From the NCBI RefSeq assembly GCF_003951285.1, contig NZ_RXFQ01000006.1, positions 186,001 through 250,000 of the forward strand: DNA of 64,000 nucleotides, read 5' to 3'. Positions 42,993 to 54,729 of this stretch are shown here, piece by piece (positions within the stretch are counted from its first letter, which is position 1; every line of letters begins with the position of its first letter). Under the pieces are notes generated by a model. It saw only the letters and a list, made by a program, of their open reading frames with translations. It had not been told where the DNA came from and searched no databases. This DNA is from Variovorax beijingensis. Its GTDB lineage: Bacteria; Pseudomonadota; Gammaproteobacteria; Burkholderiales; Burkholderiaceae_C. A program made the position numbers and the translations under genes.

Positions 42993-43625
42993 ATGCCTTC
43001 CAAATCCCCACAATTCGCCGGCCGCCGCATCCAGATGCGGCGCTCGGATGTCCACGGCAACGGCGTGTTCGCCGTGGACGACCTGGCCGAGGGCGAGACG
43101 CTGATCGAATACAAGGGCGAGGTCATCAGCTGGAAAGAGGCGCTGCGCCGCCACCCGCACGACCCGGCCCAGCCGAACCACACCTTCTACTTCCACATCG
43201 ACGACGGGCGCGTGATCGACGGCAACGTCAAGGGCAACGACGCGCGCTGGATCAACCATTCGTGCGAGCCGAACTGCGAGGCCGACGAGATCAATGGGCG
43301 CGTTTATATCAAGGCGCTGCGCAACATTGCTGCAGGAGAAGAGCTCAACTACGACTACGGCCTGATCATCGACGAGCCCTACACGCCGAAGCTGCTGTCC
43401 GAGTTTCCCTGCTGGTGCGGCTCCGAGAATTGCCGCGGCACGCTGCTGACGCCCAAGGACGAGGACGAAGAAAAGAAAAAGAAGAAAAAGGCCAGGAAGA
43501 AGGCCGACAAGAAAAAGGCCGAGAAGAAGGAAGCCAAGAAGGCGGACAAGAAGGCCGAAAAAAAGGCTGAAAAGAAGTCGGAAAAAAAGAAGTCCAAGAA
43601 GGACGATGGAGCCGGCAAGGGCTGA
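42993..43625 (+). CDS. SET-domain protein lysine methyltransferase with lysine-rich tail
   Basis: This 210-residue protein has a complete SET domain at residues 10-135: HGNGVFAVDDLAEGETLIEY, the AdoMet/knot motif RWINHSCEPNCEAD near residue 84 and LNYDYG near residue 121, with post-SET cysteines CWCGSENCRG near residue 140. Residues 155-210 are almost only lysine with glutamate, aspartate and alanine, resembling a histone-like tail and probably binding DNA or being the methylation substrate. It is divergent from the SWIB-topoisomerase gene. The target protein is unknown. Confidence 0.88.
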   Translation: MPSKSPQFAGRRIQMRRSDVHGNGVFAVDDLAEGETLIEYKGEVISWKEALRRHPHDPAQPNHTFYFHIDDGRVIDGNVKGNDARWINHSCEPNCEADEINGRVYIKALRNIAAGEELNYDYGLIIDEPYTPKLLSEFPCWCGSENCRGTLLTPKDEDEEKKKKKKARKKADKKKAEKKEAKKADKKAEKKAEKKSEKKKSKKDDGAGKG

Positions 43626-43627
43626 GC

Positions 43628-44455
43628 ATGATGGGTACCCAGGCTGCCTGGCTCGAAGACCGGATCGCCGCGGCGGTGGCGCCGCTCCTGCCCGGCTTCA
43701 CGGTCGAGGCGGTGGCCGAGATCGATTCGACCAACACCGAGCTGATGCGCCGCGCGCGCGCCGGCCACACCCCGCCGGTGCTGCTGGTGGCCGAGCGCCA
43801 GACGGCAGGGCGCGGCCGGCTCGGCCGGCCCTGGCAGAGTGCGCAGCAGGGCGAAGAACAAGGCACCGCCTCCCTCACCTTCTCGCTCGGCCTGCCGCTC
43901 GCGCCGCGCGAATGGGCGGGCCTCTCGCTGGCCGTGGGCGTGAGCGTGGCGGAGAGCCTCGATCCCACGGGCGCGGCCAAGGTCGCCCTCAAGTGGCCCA
44001 ACGACCTGTGGGTGGAGGACCGCAAGCTGGCCGGCATCCTGATCGAAACCGCCATGCCGCATGCGGGCCGTGCCGACGCGCCGGCCCCGCCGCGCTACCT
44101 GGTGATCGGCATCGGCATCAACATCGGCCCGCGCGAAGGCGATGGCATGCGCACCCCGCCGGCCTGGCTGCGCCAGTGGCGCCCCGATGCCACTGCGCCC
44201 GAGGTGCTGGCCGAGCTGGCCGCGCCGCTGGTGCGCAGCGTGCAGGCCTTCGAGGCCCAGGGCTTCGGGCCGTTTGCCGAACGCTTTGCCGCGCGCGACG
44301 CCTTGCGCGGGCGGCAAGTCCAGCTCAGCGACGGCAGCTTCGGCCTGTGCGAGGGCGTGGCCTGGGGCGGCGAACTCCAGGTGCGCACCGCCGACGGGCT
44401 GCAACTGGTCTCGAGCGACGAAGTCAGCGTGCGCCCGAGCGGCATGGCGTTCTGA
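43628..44455 (+). CDS. birA: Biotin--[acetyl-CoA-carboxylase] ligase
   Basis: This 275-residue enzyme activates biotin as biotinyl-AMP and attaches it to acetyl-CoA carboxylase. The family motifs are IDSTNTELMRRA near residue 32, the biotinyl-AMP loop ERQTAGRGRLGRPW near residue 56, and KWPNDLWVEDRKLAGIL near residue 119. It lacks the N-terminal helix-turn-helix of E. coli BirA, so it is a monofunctional ligase. It starts 2 bp after the SET gene stop and precedes a small membrane-protein gene. Confidence 0.9.
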   Translation: MMGTQAAWLEDRIAAAVAPLLPGFTVEAVAEIDSTNTELMRRARAGHTPPVLLVAERQTAGRGRLGRPWQSAQQGEEQGTASLTFSLGLPLAPREWAGLSLAVGVSVAESLDPTGAAKVALKWPNDLWVEDRKLAGILIETAMPHAGRADAPAPPRYLVIGIGINIGPREGDGMRTPPAWLRQWRPDATAPEVLAELAAPLVRSVQAFEAQGFGPFAERFAARDALRGRQVQLSDGSFGLCEGVAWGGELQVRTADGLQLVSSDEVSVRPSGMAF

Positions 44456-44466
44456 GGCCGGCCACC

Positions 44467-44655
44467 ATGAAACTGCGCCTGGTGCTGATTGCCCTGCTCG
44501 TCGCCAACCTTGGCTACTGGCTGTGGTCGCGCGGCGACCTGGCCGGCTTTGGCCTGGCGCCCGCGGGCTTCAACGAGCGCGAACCGCAGCGCCTCGCGCG
44601 CCAGGTGCATCCCGAGTGGCTCCAGATCCGCAAGGACGCCAAGGGCACGCCCTGA
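44467..44655 (+). CDS. Small single-span membrane protein, 62 residues
   Basis: A 62-residue product with an N-terminal membrane segment (LRLVLIALLVANLGYWLWS) followed by a short polar tail ending VHPEWLQIRKDAKGTP. It begins 11 bp after birA on the same strand and is probably cotranscribed. In related bacteria I recall a SPOR-domain or short inner-membrane protein near birA; here only the anchor is present. Function unknown. Confidence 0.65.
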   Translation: MKLRLVLIALLVANLGYWLWSRGDLAGFGLAPAGFNEREPQRLARQVHPEWLQIRKDAKGTP

Positions 44656-44673
44656 TGAACCCGCCGCCGCGTC

Positions 44674-46119
44674 TCAGGCTGCGGCTTCTTCGCCCTCGAA
44701 ACGCACCGTGAAGCGCGCCCCCGGCGGCTGCCGGCCCGGATGCGCGTCCTCCAGCTTCACCTGCGCATGGTGCTGGTTGGCGATCTCGCGCACGATCGGC
44801 AGGCCCAGCCCCGAGCCGTCGGCCTCGTTGCCGAGCACGCGGTAGAACGGCTCGAACACCAGTTCGCGGTCGGCCTCCGCAATGCCCGGCCCGTTGTCCT
44901 CCACCTGCAGCAGCACCACCTGGCCGAAGGGGTCGGCCAGCACGCGCGCGGTGATCACGCCGGGGCGCTCGGCGGCCGATGGCGTGTAGTTGATGGCGTT
45001 GTCGAGCAGGTTGCGCACCAGCTCCTTCAGCAGGGTCGGGTTGCCCTCGATCACCACGCCGGGCGCGCCCGCCTCGGCGCCGTCGTAGCCCAGGTCGATG
45101 CGCTTCTCGATCGCGCGCGGCACCGCTTCGCGCACCACCTCGATGGTGAGCCGCGCCAGGTCGCAGGGCTGGCGGCCGGTGCCGGCGCCGGTGCTTTCGG
45201 CGCGTGCGAGCGAGAGCAGCTGGTTCACCGTGTGGGTGGCGCGCACGCTGGCGCGGCCGATCTGCTTGAGCGACTGCTTGAGCTCGTCGGCATTGGCGCC
45301 CTCGCGCTGCGCCAGGTCGGCCTGCATGCGCAGGCCCGCGAGCGGCGTCTTGAGCTGGTGCGCCGCATCGGCCAGGAAGCGCTTTTGCGTGTGGATCGAA
45401 TCGTTGAGCTTGTCCAGCAGTTCGTTCACCGAAGACACCAGCGGCACCACTTCGAGCGGCACCGACGATTCGTCCAGCGGGCTCAGGTCGCCCGGGCGCC
45501 GCTCGCGGATGCGCGCCTCCACCACCGACAGCGGCTTGATGCCGCGCACCAGCGCCAGCCAGATCAGCAGCACGGCCAGCGGCAGGATCGCGAACTGCGG
45601 CAGCAGCACGCCCTTGATGATCTCGGTGGCCAGCACCGACTGCTTCTCGCGCGTCTCGGCCACCTGCAGCAGCGCCGGCTCCGTGTCGCTGTCGGGGCCC
45701 GCGAGCCAGAGCGAGGCCACGCGCACCGACTTGCCGCGCATCTCGCCGTTGCGAAGCGTGACCACGCCGGGGACCGGGGGCTCGTCGGTGCTGGGATGCG
45801 GCACGTCGGGCTCGCCGCTGAGCAGCGCGCCGTGGCTGTCGAGCACCTGGTAGTAGACGCGGTCGGCGCCGTCGGCCCGCAGGATCTCGCGCGCCGGCTG
45901 CGGCAGCACGAACTGCGTCTGCCCCTGCTGCACCGTGACCAGCCGCGCCAGCGTCTGCACGTTGTATTCGAGCGCGCGGTCGAAGGGGGCATTGGCAATG
46001 CCCTGCGCCACCAGCCACGTCACGCCGATGCTCACCGGCACCAGCAGCAGGAGCGGCGTGAGCATCCAGTCGAGGATCTCGCCGAACAGGGAGCGCTGCG
46101 CGCGCTGAAAGAGTTTCAA
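44674..46119 (-). CDS. tctE: Sensor histidine kinase, TctE-like
   Basis: This 481-residue inner-membrane kinase has spans near residues 18-38 and 172-192 flanking a periplasmic sensor region. A HAMP-like segment (RIRERRPGDLSPL) leads to the dimerisation helix with H254 in FLADAAHQLKTPL, then LLDNAINYTP, DNGPGI and GSGLGLPIV of the ATPase domain. The periplasmic part resembles TctE, which senses tricarboxylates and induces transport. The response regulator is 45 bp upstream. The ligand is not proven; Bug receptors in this window are candidates to work with it. Confidence 0.85.
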   Translation of the reverse strand: MKLFQRAQRSLFGEILDWMLTPLLLLVPVSIGVTWLVAQGIANAPFDRALEYNVQTLARLVTVQQGQTQFVLPQPAREILRADGADRVYYQVLDSHGALLSGEPDVPHPSTDEPPVPGVVTLRNGEMRGKSVRVASLWLAGPDSDTEPALLQVAETREKQSVLATEIIKGVLLPQFAILPLAVLLIWLALVRGIKPLSVVEARIRERRPGDLSPLDESSVPLEVVPLVSSVNELLDKLNDSIHTQKRFLADAAHQLKTPLAGLRMQADLAQREGANADELKQSLKQIGRASVRATHTVNQLLSLARAESTGAGTGRQPCDLARLTIEVVREAVPRAIEKRIDLGYDGAEAGAPGVVIEGNPTLLKELVRNLLDNAINYTPSAAERPGVITARVLADPFGQVVLLQVEDNGPGIAEADRELVFEPFYRVLGNEADGSGLGLPIVREIANQHHAQVKLEDAHPGRQPPGARFTVRFEGEEAAA

Positions 46120-46164
46120 GGCAGTTGCCCCCGGGGGTCTTCGGGCACTACGTGGGGCGGCGCG

Positions 46165-46836
46165 TCAAGGAATCTTCTCGAGGCAGTAGCCGAGGCCGCG
46201 GACCGTTGCGATGCGCACCGGCCCCTTCTCGATCTTCTTGCGCAGGCGGTGGATGTAGACCTCGATCGCGTTCAGGCTTACTTCCTCGCCCCATTCGCAC
46301 AGGCGCTCCACCAGCTGGTCCTTGCTGACCAGGCGGCCCGCGCGCTGCAGCAGCACCTCCAGCAGGCCCAGTTCGCGCGCCGACAGCTCGACCATCTTGC
46401 CGTCGATGGTGGCCACGCGGCCGGCCTGGTCGTACACCAGCGGGCCGTGGCGGATCGTGTTGCTGGTGGCGCCCATGCCGCGCCGCGTGAGCGCCCGCAC
46501 GCGCGCCTCGAGTTCCTGCAGGCTGAAGGGCTTGGCCATGTAGTCGTCGGCGCCGTGGTCCAGGCCCTTGACGCGTTCCTCCACGCTGTCGGCCGCGGTG
46601 AGCACCAGCACCGGCAGCTGCGAGCCGCGCGCGCGCAGCCGCTTCAAGATCTCGATGCCGTGCAGGTTGGGCAGCCCCAGGTCGAGGATCAGCAGGTCGA
46701 ACTCGCTGTGCGTCATGAGCGCGGTGTCGGCCTGCGATCCGTTCGCCACGTGGTCGACCGCCGCGCCCGAGGTGCGCAGGCTGCGCAGCAGGGCATCGGC
46801 CAGCACCTGGTCGTCTTCGGCAATCAGAATCCGCAT
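46165..46836 (-). CDS. tctD: Response regulator, OmpR/TctD type
   Basis: This 223-residue regulator has a receiver domain with phosphorylation site D52 in LLILDLGLPN and the switch lysine in DDYMAKPFSLQELE, and a winged-helix output domain from about residue 125 (RLVSKDQLVERLCEWGEEV, IEVYIHRLRKKI). The sensor kinase follows on the same strand. TctD-type regulators turn on tricarboxylate uptake genes when carboxylates are present. Confidence 0.87.
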   Translation of the reverse strand: MRILIAEDDQVLADALLRSLRTSGAAVDHVANGSQADTALMTHSEFDLLILDLGLPNLHGIEILKRLRARGSQLPVLVLTAADSVEERVKGLDHGADDYMAKPFSLQELEARVRALTRRGMGATSNTIRHGPLVYDQAGRVATIDGKMVELSARELGLLEVLLQRAGRLVSKDQLVERLCEWGEEVSLNAIEVYIHRLRKKIEKGPVRIATVRGLGYCLEKIP

Positions 46837-46902
46837 GAGCCACCTCCGGCCGGTTCGGGCGCCGCCCCGGCGCCACGTTCACATATGTCCCTCCATCCGA
46901 GT

Positions 46903-47388
46903 CTAGCCCGCCGTGTAGGCCTCGAGTCCGATGGTTACCACGGTGGCGACGTCGTTGCCCACGCTGGCGCGGAACTCGCGCTCGGCCTGCGTCACCGCGC
47001 CGCGGAAGGCGTCGAGCCAGGCCAGGCCGTCGGCCGTGAAGAGCACGCGCCGCGCCCGCGCGTCGAGCGGGTCGGGCCCGCGCGTGACCAGGCCCCAGGC
47101 CTCGCACTGGTCCACCAGCGCGCCCATCGCCTGCTTGGTCATGCCGGCGCGCCCGGCCAGCTCGGTCAGGCGCGAGCCTTCGCGCGCCAGGTGCCGGGTG
47201 ATGTGGATGTGCGCAGCGCTCACCTGCGCGCGCGCCGCGAGGTTCGACAGCGCCAGCGGCACGTCGACGTCGTGCGCCATGAGTTCGAGCACGCGCTCGT
47301 CGAAGCGGCGCATCGCATGGCCCAGCAGGCGGCCCAGGTGGGTCTGCCGCCAGGCGTCCGGATCGGTCGGAAAAGCGTTTTCGGCCAT
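46903..47388 (-). CDS. MarR-family transcriptional regulator
   Basis: This 161-residue protein has the MarR winged helix-turn-helix at about residues 60-120 (LTELAGRAGMTKQAMGALVDQ, with a wing containing DPLDARARRVLFT). Such repressors respond to phenolics or oxidants. It is divergent from recA but there is no reason to think it controls it; no other gene pairs with it. Effector and targets are unknown. Confidence 0.85.
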   Translation of the reverse strand: MAENAFPTDPDAWRQTHLGRLLGHAMRRFDERVLELMAHDVDVPLALSNLAARAQVSAAHIHITRHLAREGSRLTELAGRAGMTKQAMGALVDQCEAWGLVTRGPDPLDARARRVLFTADGLAWLDAFRGAVTQAEREFRASVGNDVATVVTIGLEAYTAG

Positions 47389-47453
47389 CGGCTAAATGGT
47401 AAAGCAAACTGACCAAAAAATGGGTTTACTCAAACCAACGAGCCCCTACACTA

Positions 47454-47469
47454 CTGTTCAAGCATCCAG
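47454..47469 (+). promoter_or_regulatory. LexA (SOS) box candidate upstream of recA
   Basis: CTGTTCAAGCATCCAG matches the CTGT-N8-ACAG LexA consensus with one changed base in the right arm. It lies 66 bp upstream of the recA start and 5 bp before TAATTA, a possible -10 hexamer (47474-47479), so a bound repressor would block the promoter. Confidence 0.6.
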
Positions 47470-47534
47470 CCTGTAATTAAAAGCAGATGGATCGCAGTCA
47501 CACACAAACCGTTGATTTTCAAGGAGATTTCTTC

Positions 47535-48653
<1,119 letters not shown>

Positions 48654-48680
48654 GCCGGCGAGCACGCGCGAAGGCAGCGC

Positions 48681-49133
48681 ATGGCTTTCGGCGCCCCCTC
48701 CCTCAAAGGCCGCGCGCTGCGGCTCCTGAGCCAGCGCGAGCATTCGCGCGCGGAACTGGAGCGCAAGCTGGCAAAGCACGAGGAAGCACCCGGCGAACTC
48801 GCCCGCGCCCTCGACGAGCTGGCCGCCAGGGACTTCATCAGCGAGCCGCGCGTGGTGGCCTCGGTGCTGAACCAGCGCGCCGCCCGATCGGGCGCGCTGC
48901 GGGTGCGGCAGGAGCTGCAGGCCAAGGGCATCGCGCCCGAGGCCATCGCACAGGCCGTGGCCAGCCTGCAGGACACCGAGGTGGAACGCGCCACGGCCCT
49001 GTGGCGCCGCCGTTTCGACGCGCCGCCCGCCGATGCGAAGGAGCGCGCCAAACAAACGCGCTTCCTGCTGGCGCGCGGCTTTTCAGGCGCGGTGGTCGCC
49101 AAGGTGCTCCGGAGCGATTTCGACGAAGACTGA
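48681..49133 (+). CDS. recX: Regulatory protein RecX
   Basis: This 150-residue three-helix-repeat protein binds RecA filaments and limits their growth. The first repeat has LRLLSQREHSRAELERKLAKH, the middle one ALDELAARDFISEPRVVASVL, and the last RGFSGAVVAKVL. It starts 27 bp after recA and is cotranscribed with it, the usual arrangement. Confidence 0.93.
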   Translation: MAFGAPSLKGRALRLLSQREHSRAELERKLAKHEEAPGELARALDELAARDFISEPRVVASVLNQRAARSGALRVRQELQAKGIAPEAIAQAVASLQDTEVERATALWRRRFDAPPADAKERAKQTRFLLARGFSGAVVAKVLRSDFDED

Positions 49134-49183
49134 CGGCCGGGCGCGCGGCCCCGGCCTGCCAAGGGAGGCTCAGCAGCGGGCGC

Positions 49184-50107
49184 TCAGAGCGCCAGCATCA
49201 GCTTCAGGTTCTGCACCGCGGCGCCGCTCGCGCCCTTGCCCAGGTTGTCCAGGCGCGCAATCACCACGGCGTGGCGATGGTCCTCGTTCGGGAACACGCG
49301 AATTTCGAGATTGTTGGTGTCGTTGAGCGCCAGCGCGTCGAGCTTGCCGTCGTCGGTCGGCGGCAGCACCTTCACGAACTGCTCGGGCGTGTTGCTCCTG
49401 GCGTAGTGCGCGGCCAGGGCCTCTTGCAGGTCGCCGGCCTTCGGCTTGCCGGGCAGCAGGTCGAGGTGCAGCGGCAGCTGCACCAGCATGCCCTGCTTGA
49501 AATTGCCCACCGAAGGAATGAAGACCGGCCTGCGGGTGAGGCCGGTGTACTGCATGATTTCAGGAATGTGCTTGTGCTTGAGGCCGAGCGCATAGGTCTC
49601 GAAAAGCGGCGCCTTGCCGTTCTCGTAGTCTTCGATCATGGCCCGCCCGCCGCCCGAATAGCCGCTCACCGAAGGCAGCGAAATCGGAAAGTCGGCCGGC
49701 AGCAGGCCGGCGTCGACCAGCGGCCGCACCATGGCGATGGCGCCCGTGGCATAGCAGCCCGGGTTGCCGACGCGGTCGGCCGCGGCCACGGCCTGCCAGT
49801 GGCCTTGCACCAGTTCGGGAAAGCCGAACACCCAGCCGGGCGCCACGCGGTGCGCGGTGGAGGCGTCGATGATCTTGGGCTTCTTGCCGGGCAGCTGGTC
49901 GATCAGCGCGACCGATTCGCGCGCCGCATCGTCGTGCAGGCACAGCACCACCAGGTCGACGCCGGCCATCAGCTCGCGCTTGGCGGCCACGTCTTTTCGC
50001 AGCTCGGGCGCAATGCTCACGAGTTCGATCTGCGGCATCGTCTGGAGCCGCTCGCGAATTTGCAAGCCGGTGGTGCCGGCTTCGCCGTCGATGAAAACCT
50101 TGGCCAT
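49184..50107 (-). CDS. argC: N-acetyl-gamma-glutamyl-phosphate reductase (short type)
   Basis: This 307-residue NADPH enzyme makes N-acetylglutamate semialdehyde in arginine synthesis. It belongs to the shorter ArgC type common in beta-proteobacteria, starting [19 protein letters not shown]. The catalytic cysteine is in [12 protein letters not shown] near residue 117 and the substrate histidine in LKHKHIPEI near residue 190. It is divergent from sucCD, across a 205-bp gap that has a 15-bp palindrome at 50171-50185. Confidence 0.94.
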   Translation of the reverse strand: MAKVFIDGEAGTTGLQIRERLQTMPQIELVSIAPELRKDVAAKRELMAGVDLVVLCLHDDAARESVALIDQLPGKKPKIIDASTAHRVAPGWVFGFPELVQGHWQAVAAADRVGNPGCYATGAIAMVRPLVDAGLLPADFPISLPSVSGYSGGGRAMIEDYENGKAPLFETYALGLKHKHIPEIMQYTGLTRRPVFIPSVGNFKQGMLVQLPLHLDLLPGKPKAGDLQEALAAHYARSNTPEQFVKVLPPTDDGKLDALALNDTNNLEIRVFPNEDHRHAVVIARLDNLGKGASGAAVQNLKLMLAL

Positions 50108-50170
50108 ATCGGAGTATGCGTAGAGGGGCTAGAAGAAAGTACGTATTGACCGCAAGGCCACGTCGAGTAT

Positions 50171-50185
50171 TGGTGCGCCGCACCA
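50171..50185. promoter_or_regulatory. 15-bp palindrome in the argC-sucC promoter region
   Basis: TGGTGCG and CGCACCA form a perfect 7-bp inverted repeat around one central base. It lies 64 bp upstream of the argC start and 128 bp upstream of sucC. It could be an operator or a leader hairpin. A weak promoter TTGACC-N16-TATTGG for sucC overlaps its left edge. Confidence 0.4.
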
Positions 50186-50312
50186 TGATACAGTCCGCGG
50201 TTGTTCGCCGCCCCCAGCCGTCAGGCTGCCGTCGCCCGCGAGCAACAGAGCCAAAGACGCCTCAGACCCCAGATCCCCGTTCTCAACCTCCTCCTTCCGA
50301 GAGACATCCCTC

Positions 50313-51479
<1,167 letters not shown>

Positions 51480-51489
51480 GGAACAAGTC

Positions 51490-52383
<894 letters not shown>

Positions 52384-52421
52384 ACCAGCCCCAGGCAGTT
52401 TCTCGCGAACCACGCAAAAAG

Positions 52422-52458
52422 AAAAAGCGCCCGCAATCTGGATTGCGGGCGCTTTTTT
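52422..52458 (+). terminator. Rho-independent terminator of sucCD
   Basis: A 13-bp perfect stem (52426-52438 with 52441-52453) around a 2-nt loop is followed by six T residues and preceded by A residues, so it may end transcription from both directions. Confidence 0.92.
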
Positions 52459-52484
52459 CACTACAACACAGTGGAACAAGAGAC

Positions 52485-53174
52485 ATGGAACTCCTTCAAG
52501 GCGCCGATTTCTGGATCGGTCTGATCAAGATTGTCTGGATCAACATCATTCTTTCGGGAGACAACGCCGTGGTGATTGCCATGGCGGCCCGTGCGCTGCC
52601 GCCCGCGCAGCAGCAGAAAGCCGTCCTGCTCGGCTCGGGCGCGGCCGTGGTGCTGCGCATCGTGCTCACGGTGGTGGCGGCCAGGCTGCTGGCGCTGCCC
52701 TACCTGCAGATCGTCGGCGGCCTGCTGCTGCTGTGGATCGGCCTGCAGCTGCTCGGCGAGGAAGAAGATGATGGCGATGGCGAAGCCAAGGAATACGGCA
52801 GCATGATGGCGGCCGTGCGCACCATCCTGCTGGCGGACCTGGTCATGAGCCTGGACAACGTGATTGCCGTGGCGGCCGCCGCGCAGGGCAACATGCCGCT
52901 CCTGGTGCTTGGCCTGGCCATCAGCATTCCGCTGGTGATCTTCGGCAGCACGCTCATGATCAAGCTGATGGAACGCTTTCCGATTGTCGTCATGCTGGGC
53001 GCCGCCCTGATCGGCTGGGTCGGCGGCGAAACAATCGTGAGCGACGTCTCGCTGCGCGAGGTGCTGGCTGACAATCCGTGGCTCCTCCATGCGGCAGCCG
53101 CCGCCGGTGCCTTCTTCGTGGTTGCCGTGGGCCGCCTGCTTCAGCGGCGCGCGCAGGCCGGCGCGGGGCGCTGA
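52485..53174 (+). CDS. TerC-family integral membrane protein (YjbE-like)
   Basis: This 229-residue inner-membrane protein has about seven helices and two repeated acidic motifs inside membrane helices: LSGDNAVVIAMAARAL near residue 23 and MSLDNVIAVAAAAQG near residue 119. A charged cytoplasmic loop (EEEDDGDGEAKEYG) separates the halves. TerC proteins bind and may export manganese or other divalent metals. The ATG at 52485 begins the first helix; the longer frame upstream runs into sucD. Confidence 0.87.
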   Translation: MELLQGADFWIGLIKIVWINIILSGDNAVVIAMAARALPPAQQQKAVLLGSGAAVVLRIVLTVVAARLLALPYLQIVGGLLLLWIGLQLLGEEEDDGDGEAKEYGSMMAAVRTILLADLVMSLDNVIAVAAAAQGNMPLLVLGLAISIPLVIFGSTLMIKLMERFPIVVMLGAALIGWVGGETIVSDVSLREVLADNPWLLHAAAAAGAFFVVAVGRLLQRRAQAGAGR

Positions 53175-53205
53175 AACCGTCGCGCGTCGACACTTCTGAA
53201 AATAT

Positions 53206-54006
53206 ATGGCGAGTGTCGGCGCGTCCCTTTTCTCTACCCGGCCCCAGCTCTCCTGGGACTTTGCGGCGCTGACCGACGTCGGCCGCGCGCGGGCCCACAA
53301 CGAGGACGACCTGCACGTCGACCCCGCGCTCGGCCTGGCGGTGCTGGCCGACGGCATGGGCGGCTACAAGGGCGGCGAAGTGGCCAGCGCCATGGCCGTG
53401 TCGCTGGTGCACGCCAGCTTCGCGCGCTGGTTCGCGCAGGCCGGCCTGCAGGCGCCCGCGCGCGTGGTCCGGCGTGCCTTGCAGGCGGCCACCGACGAGG
53501 CCAATTCCGCCATCCTCGAAGCCGGCCTGGCCAATGCCGAACTCCACGGCATGGGAACCACCCTGGTGCTGGCCGCGTTCCGGCCCCAGCGCGTGCTGGT
53601 CGGCCACATCGGCGATTCGCGCTGCTACCGCCTTCGCAACAACAAGCTCGAGCAGCTCACGCGCGACCATTCGCTGCGCCAGCAGCAGCTCGACGCCGGC
53701 GCCATCACGGCCGAGGAGGCGCTGATCTCCCCGCACCGCAACCTGGTGACGCGCGCCATGGGCGTGGAGCCGCAGGTCGTGCTCGAGATGCACGAGCACA
53801 CCGCCAGGCCCGACGATCTCTATATGCTCTGCTCCGACGGGCTCAGCGAGATGGTCCCGGATGCGCAGCTTTTCACGCTTTTGAACCACGATGTCGAGCT
53901 TCAGCAGAAAGCATCACTCCTGGTGGCCGTTGCCAACGACAATGGCGGCCGGGACAATATTTCAGTTGTCCTGGCCAGGGCGCGCGTTGGCAGTGCGCCT
54001 GAATAA
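53206..54006 (+). CDS. PP2C-family serine/threonine protein phosphatase
   Basis: This 266-residue cytosolic phosphatase has the PPM/PP2C metal motifs in order: NEDDLHVDP near residue 31, VLADGMGGYKGGE near residue 45, VGHIGDSRCYRLR near residue 133, LCSDGLSEM near residue 209 and GGRDNISVV near residue 247. It removes phosphate from Ser/Thr residues of partner proteins. The FHA-domain gene follows 24 bp downstream, the usual pair; a matching kinase is not in the window. Confidence 0.92.
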   Translation: MASVGASLFSTRPQLSWDFAALTDVGRARAHNEDDLHVDPALGLAVLADGMGGYKGGEVASAMAVSLVHASFARWFAQAGLQAPARVVRRALQAATDEANSAILEAGLANAELHGMGTTLVLAAFRPQRVLVGHIGDSRCYRLRNNKLEQLTRDHSLRQQQLDAGAITAEEALISPHRNLVTRAMGVEPQVVLEMHEHTARPDDLYMLCSDGLSEMVPDAQLFTLLNHDVELQQKASLLVAVANDNGGRDNISVVLARARVGSAPE

Positions 54007-54030
54007 AAACATGCTTTCAGGGAGTCGGCA

Positions 54031-54684
54031 ATGCCGAAGATGATCATTTCGATCGATGGCACTGTCATCGGGCAAATGGCGCTTGCCAAGGACCGGACCA
54101 CGCTGGGGCGGCGCGCCTACAACGACATCGTGCTCGACAATCTCGCCGTCAGCGGCGAGCATGCCGTGCTGCACATGCGCGGCGGCGTAGTCGAAATTGA
54201 AGACCTCAACAGCACCAACGGCACCTACGTCAATGCGATCGTCGTCCAGAAGCAGCAGAAGCTCAAGGACAACGACGTCATCGAAATCGGCGGCTGCCGC
54301 CTGCACTTCCGCGCCCGCAGCAGCGCGGCCACCGATGCCGATTCCACCCGCGGTGCGCGCGGCGACTACGCGGCTTCCGTTCCGCTGTCGGCCGCGCCCA
54401 CCGAAGCCGGCGCGCTGCTCGAACTGGGCATGCCCGCGCTGCGCGTTCTCTCGGGCACCGACCTGGGCCAGGAAGTGGCGCTGCAGAAGGTGGTCACCAC
54501 CATCGGCAAGCCCGGCGTCGCGGTGGCCGTGGTCACGCGCCGCCGGCAGAGCTACCTGGCTTCCACCATCATGGGCGGCGTCACGCTCAACGGCGCTCCG
54601 CTCGGCGCCGAGCCCGTCGGGCTGCAGGAAGGCGACGTGCTCGAGCTCGGCGGCGCCACGCGCATGCAGTTCGTGCGGGTCTGA
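54031..54684 (+). CDS. FHA-domain protein (two tandem FHA-like modules)
   Basis: This 217-residue protein has an N-terminal FHA domain at residues 5-95, with phosphothreonine-binding residues in TLGRRAYNDIVLDNLAVSGEH and DLNSTNGTYVN. The second half (residues 125-217) has a related, weaker pattern (VTTIGKPGVAVAVVTRR, ending in GDVLELGGATRMQFV), perhaps a degenerate FHA copy. It should recognise a phosphorylated partner controlled by the PP2C enzyme upstream. The cyclase gene follows directly. Confidence 0.88.
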   Translation: MPKMIISIDGTVIGQMALAKDRTTLGRRAYNDIVLDNLAVSGEHAVLHMRGGVVEIEDLNSTNGTYVNAIVVQKQQKLKDNDVIEIGGCRLHFRARSSAATDADSTRGARGDYAASVPLSAAPTEAGALLELGMPALRVLSGTDLGQEVALQKVVTTIGKPGVAVAVVTRRRQSYLASTIMGGVTLNGAPLGAEPVGLQEGDVLELGGATRMQFVRV

Positions 54685-54729
54685 TCTTCCTTGCGGCGGC
54701 GCGGCGCCAAGGGTGCGCTGGTGACTGCC

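Noticed and set aside
39977-43570. A 1,197-codon plus-strand open frame covering topB and the SET gene
   Set aside because: It is antisense to the clearly conserved topB and shifts into another frame of the SET gene; its product is Arg/Gly/Leu-rich with no domain, as expected from high-GC codon bias.
44740-47412. An 890-codon plus-strand open frame opposite the two-component and MarR genes
   Set aside because: All catalytic motifs are on the minus strand; this is a shadow of GC-rich codons.
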